From assembly GCA_017654935.2 (NCBI GenBank), contig CM065706.1:11021183-11085182 (forward strand): DNA of 64,000 nt, given 5' to 3'. The notes below the pieces were generated by a model. That model was not told the DNA's origin. It did no database searches and was given only the letters and a program-made list of their open reading frames with translations. Positions 1-10,168 of this stretch are shown here, piece by piece (within the stretch, counting starts at the first letter, position 1; each line of letters starts with the position of its first letter). A program made the position numbers and the translations under genes. The DNA is from Phymorhynchus buccinoides. Its lineage: Eukaryota; Mollusca; Gastropoda; Neogastropoda; Raphitomidae.

Positions 1-176
1 GGAGGGTGGGGGAAGATGGTTCAGTACTGACCAGACAGGGGGATAACTCTCGCCAATAACCCCTATTTGATGCCACTAAATGGCTGCCTTTCGCAAGAGT
101 GAATGCCCTTGTCAGTACTGACCAGCAAGGGCAATTACTCTCACTGTCAAGGGCGTTAATAACCCTAGTTGCAAAG
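1..176. mobile_element. MITE family M1, left-truncated copy
   Basis: This stretch closely matches 39784-40008 and 51801-52024. The full copies are about 225 bp and have inverted ends reading ATTGGCTACTGCA on the left and the complement of ATTGGCCACTGCA on the right, so this is a small non-autonomous DNA element. The window edge cuts off the left end. No coding capacity is seen. Confidence 0.65.
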
Positions 177-540
177 GCCTATAGTTCCTTGATGAGGCCC
201 CGTGGAGAAATTCAACCTCGATTTGCCCCTTTTTTCGTGCCCCCCCCTGGATTAATTTTTATTTGTATTTAGCACCTCAAATAGGCCAGGCCCCCTTGAA
301 GAAATTTGAGCACTACTTGCCCCTCAACAGGGCCCCAGAGAATCGCGAGACCTTTGGCTTTAACACTCAACATAGAAGCATGGTAATTTGAAAAGGTTAC
401 TAAATTTGAATCTGAACTCAAATAAAGTGACTTAATCTGAAAAAATAAATTCTTGTGCTGTATGGTCTTTAACAAGGCCTCCATGAAAAAAAATCAAACT
501 GTTTGCCCCTTCTCAGGGCCCCTTGTATAATTTTGACTAG
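177..540. other. No gene recognised; possible repeat DNA
   Basis: The sequence holds loosely repeated phrases around 'gccccttttt' and 'gggcccc', but no splice-flanked coding segment and no clear terminal repeats. It is probably decayed interspersed repeat. Confidence 0.3.
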
Positions 541-665
541 CGCAACGCCGAGTACCAGTAACGCCTAGTAACGGTAACGCCTAGTAACGGTAACGCCTAG
601 TAACGGTAACGCCTAGTAACGGTAACGCCTAGTAACGGTAACGCCAAGTACTGGTAACCCTGAGT
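541..665. repeat. 16-bp tandem repeat
   Basis: Unit TAACGCCTAGTAACGG is repeated about seven times with few changes. There are no spacers, so this is a minisatellite. A GC-rich segment with a repeated 'gaagcgattcggt...aaaacggcggag' phrase follows (680-970). Confidence 0.9.
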
Positions 666-988
666 ACAGCAAATTTGAAGCGATTCGGTTAAGAAACGGC
701 GGAGTCGTATAGCGCGCGCGTTTTTGAACCGATTCGCTTCCGGTTTGGTACACGGATAGTCACCGTCCCCGGTCATCTTCCTGCCAAATTCGAAGGCAAT
801 CGGTCCAGAAACACCGGAGATACGGGTGCCGAGAGGCCGGCGGATGCGCGTTTCGCGCATTTGCCGAACCGCGCAAATGACACGGCCACCTCGGTTGCCG
901 TTGCCATCGCCCCATTAGGGCTCACAGCAAATTTGAAGCGATTCGGTCGAAAAACGGCGGAGTTATAAGGCCTGTTTTGTGTTTCAGA

Positions 989-1042
989 CACACACACACA
1001 CACACACACACACATCACACACACACACACACACACACACAC
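989..1042. repeat. (AC)n microsatellite
   Basis: An AC dinucleotide run interrupted once by 'atcac'. Confidence 0.95.
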
Positions 1043-1130
1043 TCTTGGCTTTTTACTATATGATGGGTACTTGCGCTTTGACAGTCTCACAGTAAAGGTA
1101 GACCACCAGCTTTAATTCGCAAAAAAAAAA

Positions 1131-1535
<405 letters not shown>

Positions 1536-1581
1536 GAAAAAGAAATCACACCATTTGATTTTTGTTTTCCAACCCTTTCAG

Positions 1582-1690
1582 GTTCTGGATGGAGTGACGC
1601 TCTTCAATCTGGAAGTCACAGAAAACGCTTTGACGGGTGGAACGGAAGGAACGTTGTTGGAACAGCTCGATACCTGCTCAACTCCTTTTG
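1582..1690 (+). CDS. MSH6: MSH6 exon: DNA mismatch repair MutS homolog, internal fragment
   Basis: After a pyrimidine-rich acceptor (ccctttcag) the exon reads [12 protein letters not shown], then a [19 protein letters not shown] segment, and ends at a gtaaag donor after one base of the Gly codon. This is the characteristic VLD...TEGTLL...DTCxTPFGxRLL stretch that opens the MutS core (domain III) in MSH6 proteins. MSH6 pairs with MSH2 as MutS-alpha in the nucleus to recognise base mismatches and small loops. The 109-nt exon leaves phase 1, which the next exon at 3128 completes exactly. The upstream exons lie outside the window. The intervening intron holds a small transposon and a SINE. Confidence 0.9.
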
Positions 1691-1839
1691 GTAAAGCAAA
1701 ACAAAATTGATAATAATCGGTCAAATTTCTTTCCCATTTTTTGCCCCCCCTCTTTTTATTTTTCTGTATTTCCACTTTCATAAGACTTCAGGGTTAATTT
1801 AATTTGTAATGAGGGCTCGTGCATTTTTTTAGTCACCCC

Positions 1840-2489
1840 CAGGGCTGTCACTGCGTAGCCGTATTTGTCCCGGATTTTTACGAAAAGCATGACGTGTCCC
1901 GTTTTTCCCAATTTTTGAATGACCGTCCCGGAAAATCGATAAAATCGTGGAAGCGTGCAATTTTTCCGCCTGTCTACCGCTTATGCGCCTTTTTAAAAAT
2001 TATCATATGCTATCAACTTCTTTACAGAGAGTTATTCTGATTGGTTAAATCTTCAGTGTAATCAATTCTCATTGGCTGTTGTAGTTCAGTGAAATCAATT
2101 CTCATTGGCTGTTGTAGCCAAATTTTCATTGGCTGTTGTAGCCAGTTTAGTCAAGGTTGAAAAAAATGGCGTCTAAACGGTCGTGTGAGGATGATTCTTC
2201 TTCTAAGAAAGAAAAAAGTTTCAAAGCGTTCCTGTTTATTTCGAGAGACATACACGGAGAAATGGCCTTTCATTGTGTCAGGAAGAAAAGCGAAACTTAC
2301 GCTTTTTGTGCGTGTGATTTTTCGATAAAGTCTGGTGGTAGGGATGATGTGCACCGTTGTTATGCCAAGTTGTGGTGGGTACTGTTCTTAATTTCTGATC
2401 ATTATTAAAATGTCCCTGAAAATGAGGCTGTGTCCCTGATTTGAGAGTCGTTTGTCCCTGATTCACAACATTTAGGGTTGGAAGCCCTG
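1840..2489 (+). mobile_element. Non-autonomous hAT-like element A carrying a zinc-finger exon remnant
   Basis: The ends read CAGGGCTGTCA on the left and TTGGAAGCCCTG on the right, an imperfect inverted repeat. Flanks are CACCCC and CACCTC, a 6-bp target duplication with one mismatch. Inside, a plus-strand segment from the ATG at 2166 codes for a protein start like exon 1 of the full transposon at 56288-61051. The element lies within the MSH6 intron. Confidence 0.7.
2166..2408 (+). pseudogene. Transposase first-exon remnant with BED-like motif (element A)
   Basis: The reading frame begins MASKRSCEDDSSSKKEKSFK and contains CACDFSIKSGGRDDVHRC, which aligns with the CALCNTDF...GGRNDCKKH finger of the complete transposase at 60340-60802. 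The match covers the basic N-terminus and most of the finger. Cysteine spacing is altered, and the frame then runs into non-transposase sequence and stops. It is a truncated derivative of a related transposase. Whether it is ever translated is unknown. Confidence 0.6.
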
Positions 2490-2654
2490 CACCTCCTGCA
2501 CACCCCTTATTATATAGGGTGGAGTCCTATCGTCATTGCGCAAATTCTTCTTTTTTGTATCCGTGTGTGACATGTCTGTGTGTGTGTCTGTCTTTTTGTC
2601 TGTCTTTTTGTCTGTAAATACAACTGTAATTTATCTTCCTCAGCGAAAACTGCT

Positions 2655-2778
2655 GAACCAGTAGAGTGGCACAGTGGTAGCGCGTTCGCTTCGTGTCAAA
2701 GTAAACCCGAGTTCGAACCTGGGTACAGGGGATTTTTTTCCTCTCACTTTGCACTAGGCCTTACGGTCTGAACGTGGA

Positions 2779-2809
<31 letters not shown>

Positions 2810-3045
2810 CGTGTGCCCATGCACTCAGCACACGCTAAACCCAGTGGCAATGAAAAAGTTGTCATTTGGTCAAAATTTACCCCCCCCCCCCTTTCCTTCC
2901 TCATCAGTCACACATAAATCGCATGCCAAAAAAAGAAAAGAAAAAAGGGTGACGTGCCTCTGGCTGCGACGCGCTCTCCAGGTGGGAGCAACCCGAATTT
3001 CACAGAGACGCCTCTGTGACTATAAAGTACATAATACCTAATGCA
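2655..3045 (+). mobile_element. tRNA-derived SINE, near full length
   Basis: An RNA polymerase III A box (TGGCACAGTGG, from 2667) and B box (GTTCGAACCTG, from 2711) are spaced as in a tRNA. A conserved body follows (cggatgagacgataaaccga) and then a tail ending 'cacagagacgcctctgtgactataaag'. A minus-strand copy is at 14395-14757, and related tails are at 40945-41030 and inside 31203-33003. It is a SINE rather than a tRNA gene because the tRNA-like fold is followed by about 300 bp of family-specific body. Confidence 0.8.
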
Positions 3046-3127
3046 ATCATTCTACTGTGTCAGAGAATTACATGTCTAGTTTTAATTTTATCTCTGCATG
3101 TTTTTCTTGGTTGTTTTTTTACTAAAG

Positions 3128-3290
3128 GGAAGCGACTGCTGAAGCAGTGGGTGTGCGCTCCCTTGTGTCAGCCCGACTCGATCAACGATCGTCTGGACGC
3201 CGTGGAGACGCTGTTGGACCTGCAGGAAGTGACCTCGGAGGTCAGCGAAGCCCTGAAGAAAATGCCCGACCTCGAGCGACTGCTCAGCAG
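3128..3290 (+). CDS. MSH6: MSH6 exon: MutS core segment
   Basis: The exon opens with two bases that complete the Gly codon from 1690, then reads [13 protein letters not shown], a linker, [17 protein letters not shown], and ends MPDLERLLS at a gtaaaa donor with phase 2. It matches the MSH6 domain III segment that precedes the 'IHNVG' part of the lever region. The exon is 163 nt with clean splice sites and no damage. No continuation is found on the plus strand in the remaining 60 kb, and the Walker ATPase exons are absent. The visible gene is therefore a two-exon fragment, either real (duplication or truncation) or produced by a misjoin at the 8762-9261 gap. Confidence 0.9.
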
Positions 3291-3307
3291 GTAAAAGCCA
3301 TTTGAGT

Positions 3308-3410
3308 CCGCTAAGCTCCCCGTGGGGATACCGGGGTGGGTCTTTCGTAAAAATAGTCCCCTCTGGAACTTTTGTGCTTGTCACTTCCTCTAATCTGTCA
3401 ATCTAATTTA
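3308..3410 (+). mobile_element. SINE-like repeat F2, 5' part only
   Basis: It matches the head of a ~300-bp family (ccgtggggataccggg ... cttcctctaatctgtca) whose longer copies are at 20503-20792, 21288-21592, 22196-22508 and 24846-25150. The 3' half is missing here. Confidence 0.6.
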
Positions 3411-4689
3411 ATCATACTATACCAACACTCAAAACAACTGCATTAGCCTAAAACAACCTGGAACCTTACCCTAGCACATAGCTAAAACGAAAGTGGCCCC
3501 AAGGGACTGCACCCATACCGCAGGGAGTAGCGGGAGTGACTCCCCTTACTTCCGGGTATGACGCGCACCCTTGGGGCACCGGATATGTCATTCTTAAATT
3601 TTCCAGCCTTTCAATCACACCTGGGCCTACCCTGCTCCGCCTTTTCTGACTCTTGTCTATCTGGTGGGTTCGTTCCGTGTTTAGCTTTGTTCTATTCAGT
3701 TTCTTGGGAAGGCTGTTAGTCATCCTATCGATATTATTTCATTGTCATTTCTTGGTGTTCGTTTTAGTTGAAAAATTATTTCGTTCACTCTGTTGTTCGT
3801 TTTCGGGGTGGCGTCAGCCATTATGGCTTCTTGCACCCCTCGGTTTCCACTTCGGGGAAAGCAGTTTCTGCTTCGGTTGTTTTTCTGTTTTCCAAGTCAG
3901 TTGACTCTTCTTCTCTCACTAGGGACCCTTTGGGCAGGTTCTCTTAATCTTCTCAAGAAGTTTTCGTCTAATCCTCTCACAAATCCTACTCCTAACGTCC
4001 AGTCACAGTCCGTTTCGGTTACACCGGCCTAACCGGTTTCGGAGCCCATTCCAGTTTCTCTCCCTTCGGAGGTTTCTGCTCCTTCTCCTTTTCCGTTGGA
4101 CTCGCAGGCTTTGTACTACGTCACTTGGACTCTTCGGGTTTCAGGGTTCTCCCTTTCGCATCGACAGAATCTTCCTTTTTCGGTTCTATGTTTAGGTCAG
4201 AGAGGGTGCCGCCAGTTGTCTCTTCTAACGTGAGACTGTCACTGGCGCAGCCCTCTCTCCTTCTTCTGTTCACAGGCTTGCCTCCAGGAGGCCCTTGTCC
4301 GCTAGGCCAGCGTCGACCTCAACAGGGATAGGCAATCCCTTTCCACCTCTGGTTTCCGTCCTGTGGGCTTGATGTTTACGGAACAGAGAGGCTCCCCTCC
4401 GGGGAGCTTGCCTAGTGACAGAGGTGACTCCTCTGTCACCAGACTGGCCAGTCTGTCAGGCAATCATCCGGTGGTACCTGGGAGGTACCTCCAGGATCGG
4501 GAACGGCCCGTTCCCTTTCCTGAGTCCGGGCTCAAATCCTCCACTCAGTTCGAGGGAGAGGTTACCAGGACAGTCAAATCGGTCGGTGCGGGGCACCTTC
4601 AATACCGATAAGAGTCCATACCCCCCTCCCGGGGGATGGCTCTCCAGTGATCCTGGCACTGGCGCGGTTGGGGCCTCTTGGCAGTCCCA

Positions 4690-5060
4690 CCGCAACCGGA
4701 AATTCGCTTCTCACGGTTGTGAGACGGTTTCCTCCGGTTCTCCCGGTGCTTACCCGGTTTCACCCGGTATTCATCCGGTTTCTCCCGGTTGTCTCCCGGT
4801 TGCTTGGCCAACGCGGACATACCGGGGGATGGCACGGTTGGAGCCTCTTGGCTTTCCCACCGCAACCGGTTATTTGCCTTTCCCGGTTGCGAGACCGTTT
4901 CCTCCGGTTCTCCCGGTGTTTACCCGGTAATCATCCGGTTGTCTCCCGGTTGCTTGGCCAACGCGGACATACCGGGAAAGGGTTCGCCTAGAACCGGAAA
5001 ATTCCGATGATGAATTTCCGGTTCGTTCCTCCGGTTTGGGTCAACCGGGAATGTCCCGCT
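4690..5060. repeat. CCGGTT-rich tandem duplication within the gag-like region
   Basis: The hexamer family CCCGGTT/CCGGTT recurs about every 8-12 bases. A larger unit of about 150-170 bp is duplicated: 'cccaccgcaaccgg' at ~4686 and ~4857, 'tttcctccggttctcccggtg' at ~4728 and ~4899, and 'cccggttgcttggccaac' at ~4796 and ~4946. Confidence 0.8.
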
Positions 5061-5168
5061 CGCACGGAGGACGCCACGTTCTCCCGGTTCCGGCCGGTGT
5101 TCAGTGATCCTCTCACTCCCTACCGGCAGAGCCCTCTGCCAGGCATGGCCTCCGGTGGTGTTTGACTC

Positions 5169-6180
5169 TTGGGCCGCCCTTATCAGAAGCTTCAACGGCC
5201 AGACCCCTCCAGGGAATTCTCTGAGTTTCAGTCCGACTTTGAGTCAGACTTGGAACTGGACCCTCAGTCGGAGGTCCCTCACTCTCTCACTGAGTCCTCG
5301 GTTCAGAATCTTCTCAAGATTTTGTCTCGATCGTGCCCTTACGTGGTACCTGTGCGTTCCTCCCATCAGGAGTCCGCCACTGATCACGCGGTTGGCTCTC
5401 TTCTGCAGGCCAAGAGCTCCTTGACTCTCCAAGCCCCCTCCTTCCCGGAGGATTTGGTGGTTAAAGCGGAGTTCACGTTGAGGACCGGCAAGGTCCTTTC
5501 GTTGAAACAGATTGCTGAGGCTAATCTGGGGCGTTCTCAGCCGGCCTCGTCTCAGTTCGGTTCCTTTTTGGTACCTGGATTCAGACCTTTCGTCCCCCTA
5601 CCGACGGAATACCTGCCCTTCCCCTCCGTCTCCAAACCTTCTGCTGAGGAGGTGGAGTCCTTGGGGTCCTGCTGCTGTTCCTCCCGTCACGTTCAAGCCT
5701 TCGGCCTTCAAGTTTCTCGAGGAATCTCTGTCTGGTTCTCTCAGGGCTTGTGGCATGGCCACCTCTCTCGTGCAAATCTTGGCGGAGTCTCTAGGCAAAT
5801 CAGCCTCTGATTCACCGGCGGTTTTTCAGTTCTTTCTGATGTCACGGCTGGTTTGAAGGTTCAAACCTGTGCCTTGGCCCGGGATTCTTTTCTGGCGCAG
5901 AACAGGTCTCTTTCGTCCAGGGAAAAGGAGCGTTTTGCGCTCTCTTCCCCTTCCGGAGTCGGGCTTGTTCGGGGAAGAATCGGTTCCCCCAGTTCTCGAG
6001 TCCTCTTCAAAGAGGAAGTCAGCTGATAGCCAGAAGGCTATCTATCGGGCCCTGTTGAACCAGCCCCGTCCCAACCATTTCGTCCGCAACAGGCCTCTCG
6101 CCCTCGTTTTGGCTTCAGGAAGTCCTTTAGAGCTGGGTACTTCGCGTCCCGCTCTAAGAGTGTGAGATACTCCTCTAGGC
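5169..6180 (+). pseudogene. DIRS-like gag region, frameshifted
   Basis: Frame one reads REFSEFQSDFESDLELDPQS and continues to about 5640. The frame then changes, and around 5835-5990 the sense reads TAGLKVQTCALARDSFLAQN followed by RSLSSREKERFALSSPSG. The acidic-then-basic composition and the position upstream of RT suit a DIRS gag. No zinc knuckle is visible. The assignment rests mainly on position and on the downstream domains. Confidence 0.5.
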
Positions 6181-7358
6181 CTCCTCCCCAGTTCAAGGCC
6201 TTGAGGCCCCCCTTCCCAGTCTTCTCGTGGCAACAGGAGGCCGAGCCTTCCAAGAAACGGCGATCCTGTCCGTTGGAGATCCTCCAGAGGAAGTGGAGGA
6301 CCTTCTCTTGAAGGGCGCGGGCGCGAGTGAACGATCCCAGTCCGGGTTTCTATTCCCGACTTTTTCAACCGGTCCTGTCAACCGGTTTTATCAAAAATTT
6401 CCGACCGTTTTCGGCCCATTCTGACTCTAATTGGCCGGCGATCTCTTAGGCCGTTTAAAGGGTTTTTTGTTCTTCTGTTCTCTACCGTTTCTGTCCCCTC
6501 GGTTTTCTTAGTCTGATGGGGTCGATTTCGGAGCTCCTTCCTCTGGCCTGGGTATACAAAGGCCCTTGCAGAGAGAAGTCAGAGTGCGCACTCCTTCTTT
6601 CACGGTTTCAACCATGAGTTGTTCAACCTGTTGACTCGTTCGGCCGTTCCAGTCATCCTGTTTCGGACTGGTTCCGTCCCGATCTGGCTTTAACTGTCCG
6701 GCTAGCATGATCTTCCCTTCTCAGCCGTCAGATCACCGAACGGCACAGCTTTCAACCTAAAGTTGTTCGACGGGGTGATTTTTGCCTTCCTTCAGGCCCC
6801 CCCCTTTTGGTCTTCGGCGTCTCCTTCCGACCGTTTTTTATGGTTTAGGTCGAGGTGTGTCATCGTCACGTTTGCACACTTTCGCTTTTTGTCTACATGT
6901 TTTCCTTTTCGGTGGGGACATTTCCGCGTCATCTGGTTCGATTTGACGTCATGCGATAGCAACTATGTTGCTGTTGCTGTCTGTTCCTACTTCATAGGCT
7001 GTTTTTTATTTTTATTTTACCTCCCAACCGATCGAATTGTCTCCGCTGGTTTTTCACCCAGTCAACGGGGGTCCCTTTCGTCGGTCTTATCATGTAGAGT
7101 TGGTTACGAAGTGCAGTCGCACATTCGTACCGTGGTTTCTCAGTTTGCTAGGTCAGAGGCTGAATCTGCTGCTCTTGCGGATTCTCATCCTAGTACTAGC
7201 TGTCTCTATCCCGCCATCGGTCCTTTGCTTGCCCGACATTCTGAACTAGTCTTGTCCAGTTTGTTTTCTGACCCAGACTCGCCCCTTCGATCGATATTTT
7301 CCAGTTCGAAAGGGCGTAGCAGTGTGTAGTGGCCCGGTCCGGCCACTCATAGTCCGTA

Positions 7359-7640
7359 ATGTATCAGGCCTTGGCTGCTCTAGGTGACTCGATGCGGAGT
7401 TTGTCTTCTCCTGACTGCTTTGATAGTCAGCCATGTGCTTTCCAGAGATGCCTTCCCGGACTTTTTCAGGACTCTTTCTCTTGGTTCGCCTTCTGTGGTG
7501 ACAGGAAGTTCTATCCGTTAAGCCTTCTTCGGTTCATTCGTCGAATTCTTAGCTTTTCTTCTCAGGTCTAGAAATCTCTGCCCATACCCTTTCTGGGTAC
7601 AGAGCAGCCATCTTCAGTATGAGTTCCATGGCCTTAGGTG
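7359..7640 (+). pseudogene. Extra, out-of-order copy of the recombinase N-terminal region
   Basis: The segment 'WFAFCGDRKFYPLS' (7481-7525) matches 'WFAFCQERKFDPLR' of the main recombinase (8048-8090). The following 'TLSGYRAAIFSM' (~7588-7625) matches 'TLSGYRAVLIST' at ~8158-8195. This copy lies upstream of the RT/RNase H tail, where it does not belong, so the element is rearranged or composite. Confidence 0.65.
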
Positions 7641-7691
7641 CTACCGTACCGCTAAGCTGTACGCCACCACTGTCTCGCACTTCTTGCTGAA

Positions 7692-7949
7692 GTGCATGCC
7701 GTTGTATTCCTCCCCTCTGATGGCACTAATCCCCCGGGTGTTGAAGAAGTCCTCCGGGAGCACCCGGACTTGATTCTCGTCACACCAATGTGGCCCACGA
7801 GCCATTGGTTCCCAGAGCTCCTCGACATGGCGCAAGACGGTCCTCTTCCGCTCAATCTCACTCCCGCCACTCTTCTTCAGTCAAGAAGCGGGGTCGGACA
7901 CCCTTGCCCTTCAAGGCTAAACCTGGTCGCATGGCGGCTGTCCGACTAG
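7692..7949 (+). pseudogene. DIRS-like RT/RNase H domain, C-terminal end
   Basis: The frame reads HPDLILVTPMWPTSHWFPEL, then LLDMAQDGPLPL, and ends SRLNLVAWRLS. This is the conserved 'vlI.P.WP...WfP.Ll.....PL.L' signature that closes the RT/RNase H polyprotein of DIRS-group elements just before the recombinase. It is the clearest diagnostic stretch of the element. Frame shifts lie on both sides. Confidence 0.75.
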
Positions 7950-7954
7950 GCCTT

Positions 7955-8761
7955 CGCTCTCAGGGGTTTTCCACGCGCACCGTGGATCTGTTGGCCGCCT
8001 CTCGGCGTAAGTCTACAAACGATCTGTATGATCTTCGCTGGGCCACCTGGTTTGCGTTTTGTCAGGAGAGAAAGTTTGACCCGCTTCGTCCCTCAACGGT
8101 TCAGTTCGTGGAGTTTCCTCTCTCACTTGCTTAGAACTAGGAACTCTTCCTCTCAAACCTTGTCAGGTTATAGGGCGGTCTTGATTAGCACGATCTCGTT
8201 GTCTTTAGGTTCCAAGTTTACGGGGAATCTCTCGGCTTTGCCAGTTTCTCACTTCATGGACGCTGTGCGCCTCCAAGCCCCGTCCACAACGGTCCAGTGT
8301 CCTCAGTGGGACATATTTTTGGTTCTGGTTTTTCTCTGGGTCAAATTTGAACCCCTGGAGTCGTTGTCTCGTAAGCTTCTGACTCTCAAGACAGTTTTTT
8401 TCTCATTTCTTTCGCCACACCCGTCGCCACAGTGGTTTTCATGCTCTGAGAGGTCTCACCAAAGATGTCAGTTCGAGGAGGACTTCTCGTCTGTCTCCCT
8501 TTCTTTCCTCCCGGAGTTCCGTGCAAAGAACCAATCTGGTTATGTTTCCTCTCCCTTGGTCTCTATCTCGAGTCTTCGCTCCGTTCTGGGTCCTGATGAT
8601 CGTGATATCTTCCTCTGCCCCTTTAGGGCTCTTCGTTCTTCTGGCTCGTACCAAGTCCTTCAGAAGGGCTAAAACGTCGCCTGTTCGTCTCCTTTAATCC
8701 CTAGTACTGCAGCGATGTGGATAAGGGTACGTGTCCGTTGGTTCCTCGAACTTCATTAAGT
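7955..8761 (+). pseudogene. DIRS-like tyrosine recombinase, frameshifted and cut by the gap
   Basis: The N-terminal SAM-like domain reads LLAASRRKSTNDLYDLRW, WFAFCQERKFDPLRPSTVQF and TLSGYRAVLISTISL. The catalytic domain has FEPLESLSRKLLTLKTVFF, then the first catalytic-Arg region, recognisable only after a frame shift as RRHSGFHAL. AKNQSG and RDIFLCPFRALR follow. The region expected to hold the His-x-x-Arg and the nucleophilic Tyr would lie beyond 8761, in the gap. Several frame changes make it non-functional. Confidence 0.75.
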
Positions 8762-9261
8762 NNNNNNNNNNNNNNNNNNNNNNNNNNNNNNNNNNNNNNN
8801 NNNNNNNNNNNNNNNNNNNNNNNNNNNNNNNNNNNNNNNNNNNNNNNNNNNNNNNNNNNNNNNNNNNNNNNNNNNNNNNNNNNNNNNNNNNNNNNNNNNN
8901 NNNNNNNNNNNNNNNNNNNNNNNNNNNNNNNNNNNNNNNNNNNNNNNNNNNNNNNNNNNNNNNNNNNNNNNNNNNNNNNNNNNNNNNNNNNNNNNNNNNN
9001 NNNNNNNNNNNNNNNNNNNNNNNNNNNNNNNNNNNNNNNNNNNNNNNNNNNNNNNNNNNNNNNNNNNNNNNNNNNNNNNNNNNNNNNNNNNNNNNNNNNN
9101 NNNNNNNNNNNNNNNNNNNNNNNNNNNNNNNNNNNNNNNNNNNNNNNNNNNNNNNNNNNNNNNNNNNNNNNNNNNNNNNNNNNNNNNNNNNNNNNNNNNN
9201 NNNNNNNNNNNNNNNNNNNNNNNNNNNNNNNNNNNNNNNNNNNNNNNNNNNNNNNNNNNNN
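8762..9261. other. Assembly gap (500 N)
   Basis: Exactly 500 undetermined bases, the usual placeholder length. The gap interrupts the retroelement on the left and a large palindrome on the right, both of which plausibly stopped the assembler. Confidence 1.
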
Positions 9262-9874
9262 ATTCTACCAGTTTTTGCGAAGAAAAATCCAAACACAACA
9301 ACCGGAAGCCGCAAAAACGGAAGTTTCGATTATTTGAAAAGGGAGCCAACTCTCGTTTACGACAGCAGTAATGGCGGTCGGTAATCGTTTACAGGACGTG
9401 TACGGGCTTCAAACTTCGACTTTCTTTTGTAAGGTGTGTATCGCCTTATAAACGAGGGCGCCTTTTACTTGGATTTTGTCAGATTTTTCTTGAAAATTGC
9501 CCTATTCGCCTTATACACAGCAGCGCCTAATGAGCCGAAAAATATGGTAACTGTTTCGAGCATAGCACAGTCTGACGAAAAGCTATGCTCGAAACGGTTA
9601 CCGTACTTTTCGGATCATTAAGCGCTGCTGTGTATAAGGCGAATAGGGCAATTCTGAAAAAAATTCAAGTAAAAGGCGCCCTCATTTATAAGGCGATACA
9701 CACCTCGCAAAAGAAAGTCGAAGTTTGAAGCCTGTACACGTCCTGTAAACGCTTACCGACCGCCATTACTGCTGTCATAAACGAGAGTTGGCTCCCTTCT
9801 CAAATAATCGAACTTCCGTTTTTGCGACTTCCGGTTGTTGTGTTTGGACGTGTCTTCGCGAAAACTGGTAGAAT
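9262..9874. repeat. ~610-bp near-perfect palindrome beside the gap
   Basis: The left arm 9262-9566 is the reverse complement of the right arm 9582-9874, with a few small indels and substitutions and a 15-bp spacer. Examples are 'attctaccag' against 'ctggtagaat', 'gtaatggcggtcgg' against 'ccgaccgccattac', and at the centre 'gtttcgagcatagc' against 'gctatgctcgaaac'. The right arm belongs to a dispersed element, also present at 30703-31190. Confidence 0.9.
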
Positions 9875-10168
9875 TATGGCATTTTAAGCTCTACAACAAT
9901 ACTTTTTGCATCCAATGAAGGGTAATGCATCTGTTGGACGGTATCTCGGATGATAATAGGGATTTTGAAGCATTTTAACGTGAGTATTCGTCGTATCGGC
10001 GACTCGTTACCACTTCCAATGTTGTGACTCACAGTAGACTGTACTGAGTACGGCAATCGTTGCCTCTCTTCTCACGATTTTGTTCACTAATAGGGCGCCC
10101 TCGTTTATTAGGCGCATAGGTCGGAATTGGAGAAAAAAATATCGCCTTATAGTCTGAAAATTACGGTA
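9599..10168 (+). mobile_element. MITE with TACCGTA ends
   Basis: It begins TACCGTACTTTTCGGATCAT and ends with the complement of TACCGTAATTTTCAGACTAT, about 570 bp. A second copy of most of it lies at 30703-31190. The related ends TACCGTAAAATGCGGACT are found at 15211-15596 and 15981-16846. Its left ~280 bp form the right arm of the palindrome at 9262-9874. Confidence 0.7.

Larger units (their letters stand above)
3480..8761 (+). mobile_element. Degenerate DIRS-like tyrosine-recombinase retrotransposon
   Basis: The plus strand shows the order gag-like region, RT/RNase H region, then a tyrosine recombinase, typical of DIRS/Ngaro-type elements. The reading frame shifts many times, so no protein is intact. 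The best anchors are the end of the RT/RNase H domain (7692-7949: ILVTPMWPTSHWFPELLDM, then RLNLVAWRLS) and the recombinase (7955-8761). The plus strand is strongly pyrimidine-rich. The left limit is approximate, and the right end runs into the assembly gap, so terminal repeats could not be judged. Sequence similar to reverse transcriptase between 6500 and 7350 is too decayed to mark catalytic residues. Confidence 0.75.

Noticed and set aside
2655..2730. Possible tRNA gene (A and B boxes present)
   Set aside because: The tRNA-like head is followed by a family-specific SINE body and tail repeated at 14395-14757; no clean cloverleaf acceptor stem was found.
6500..7350. Marking reverse-transcriptase catalytic residues
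   Set aside because: Position and scraps such as RRGDF suggest RT, but decay prevents an honest motif call.
8694..9384. Frames crossing the gap
   Set aside because: Most of their length is undetermined bases.
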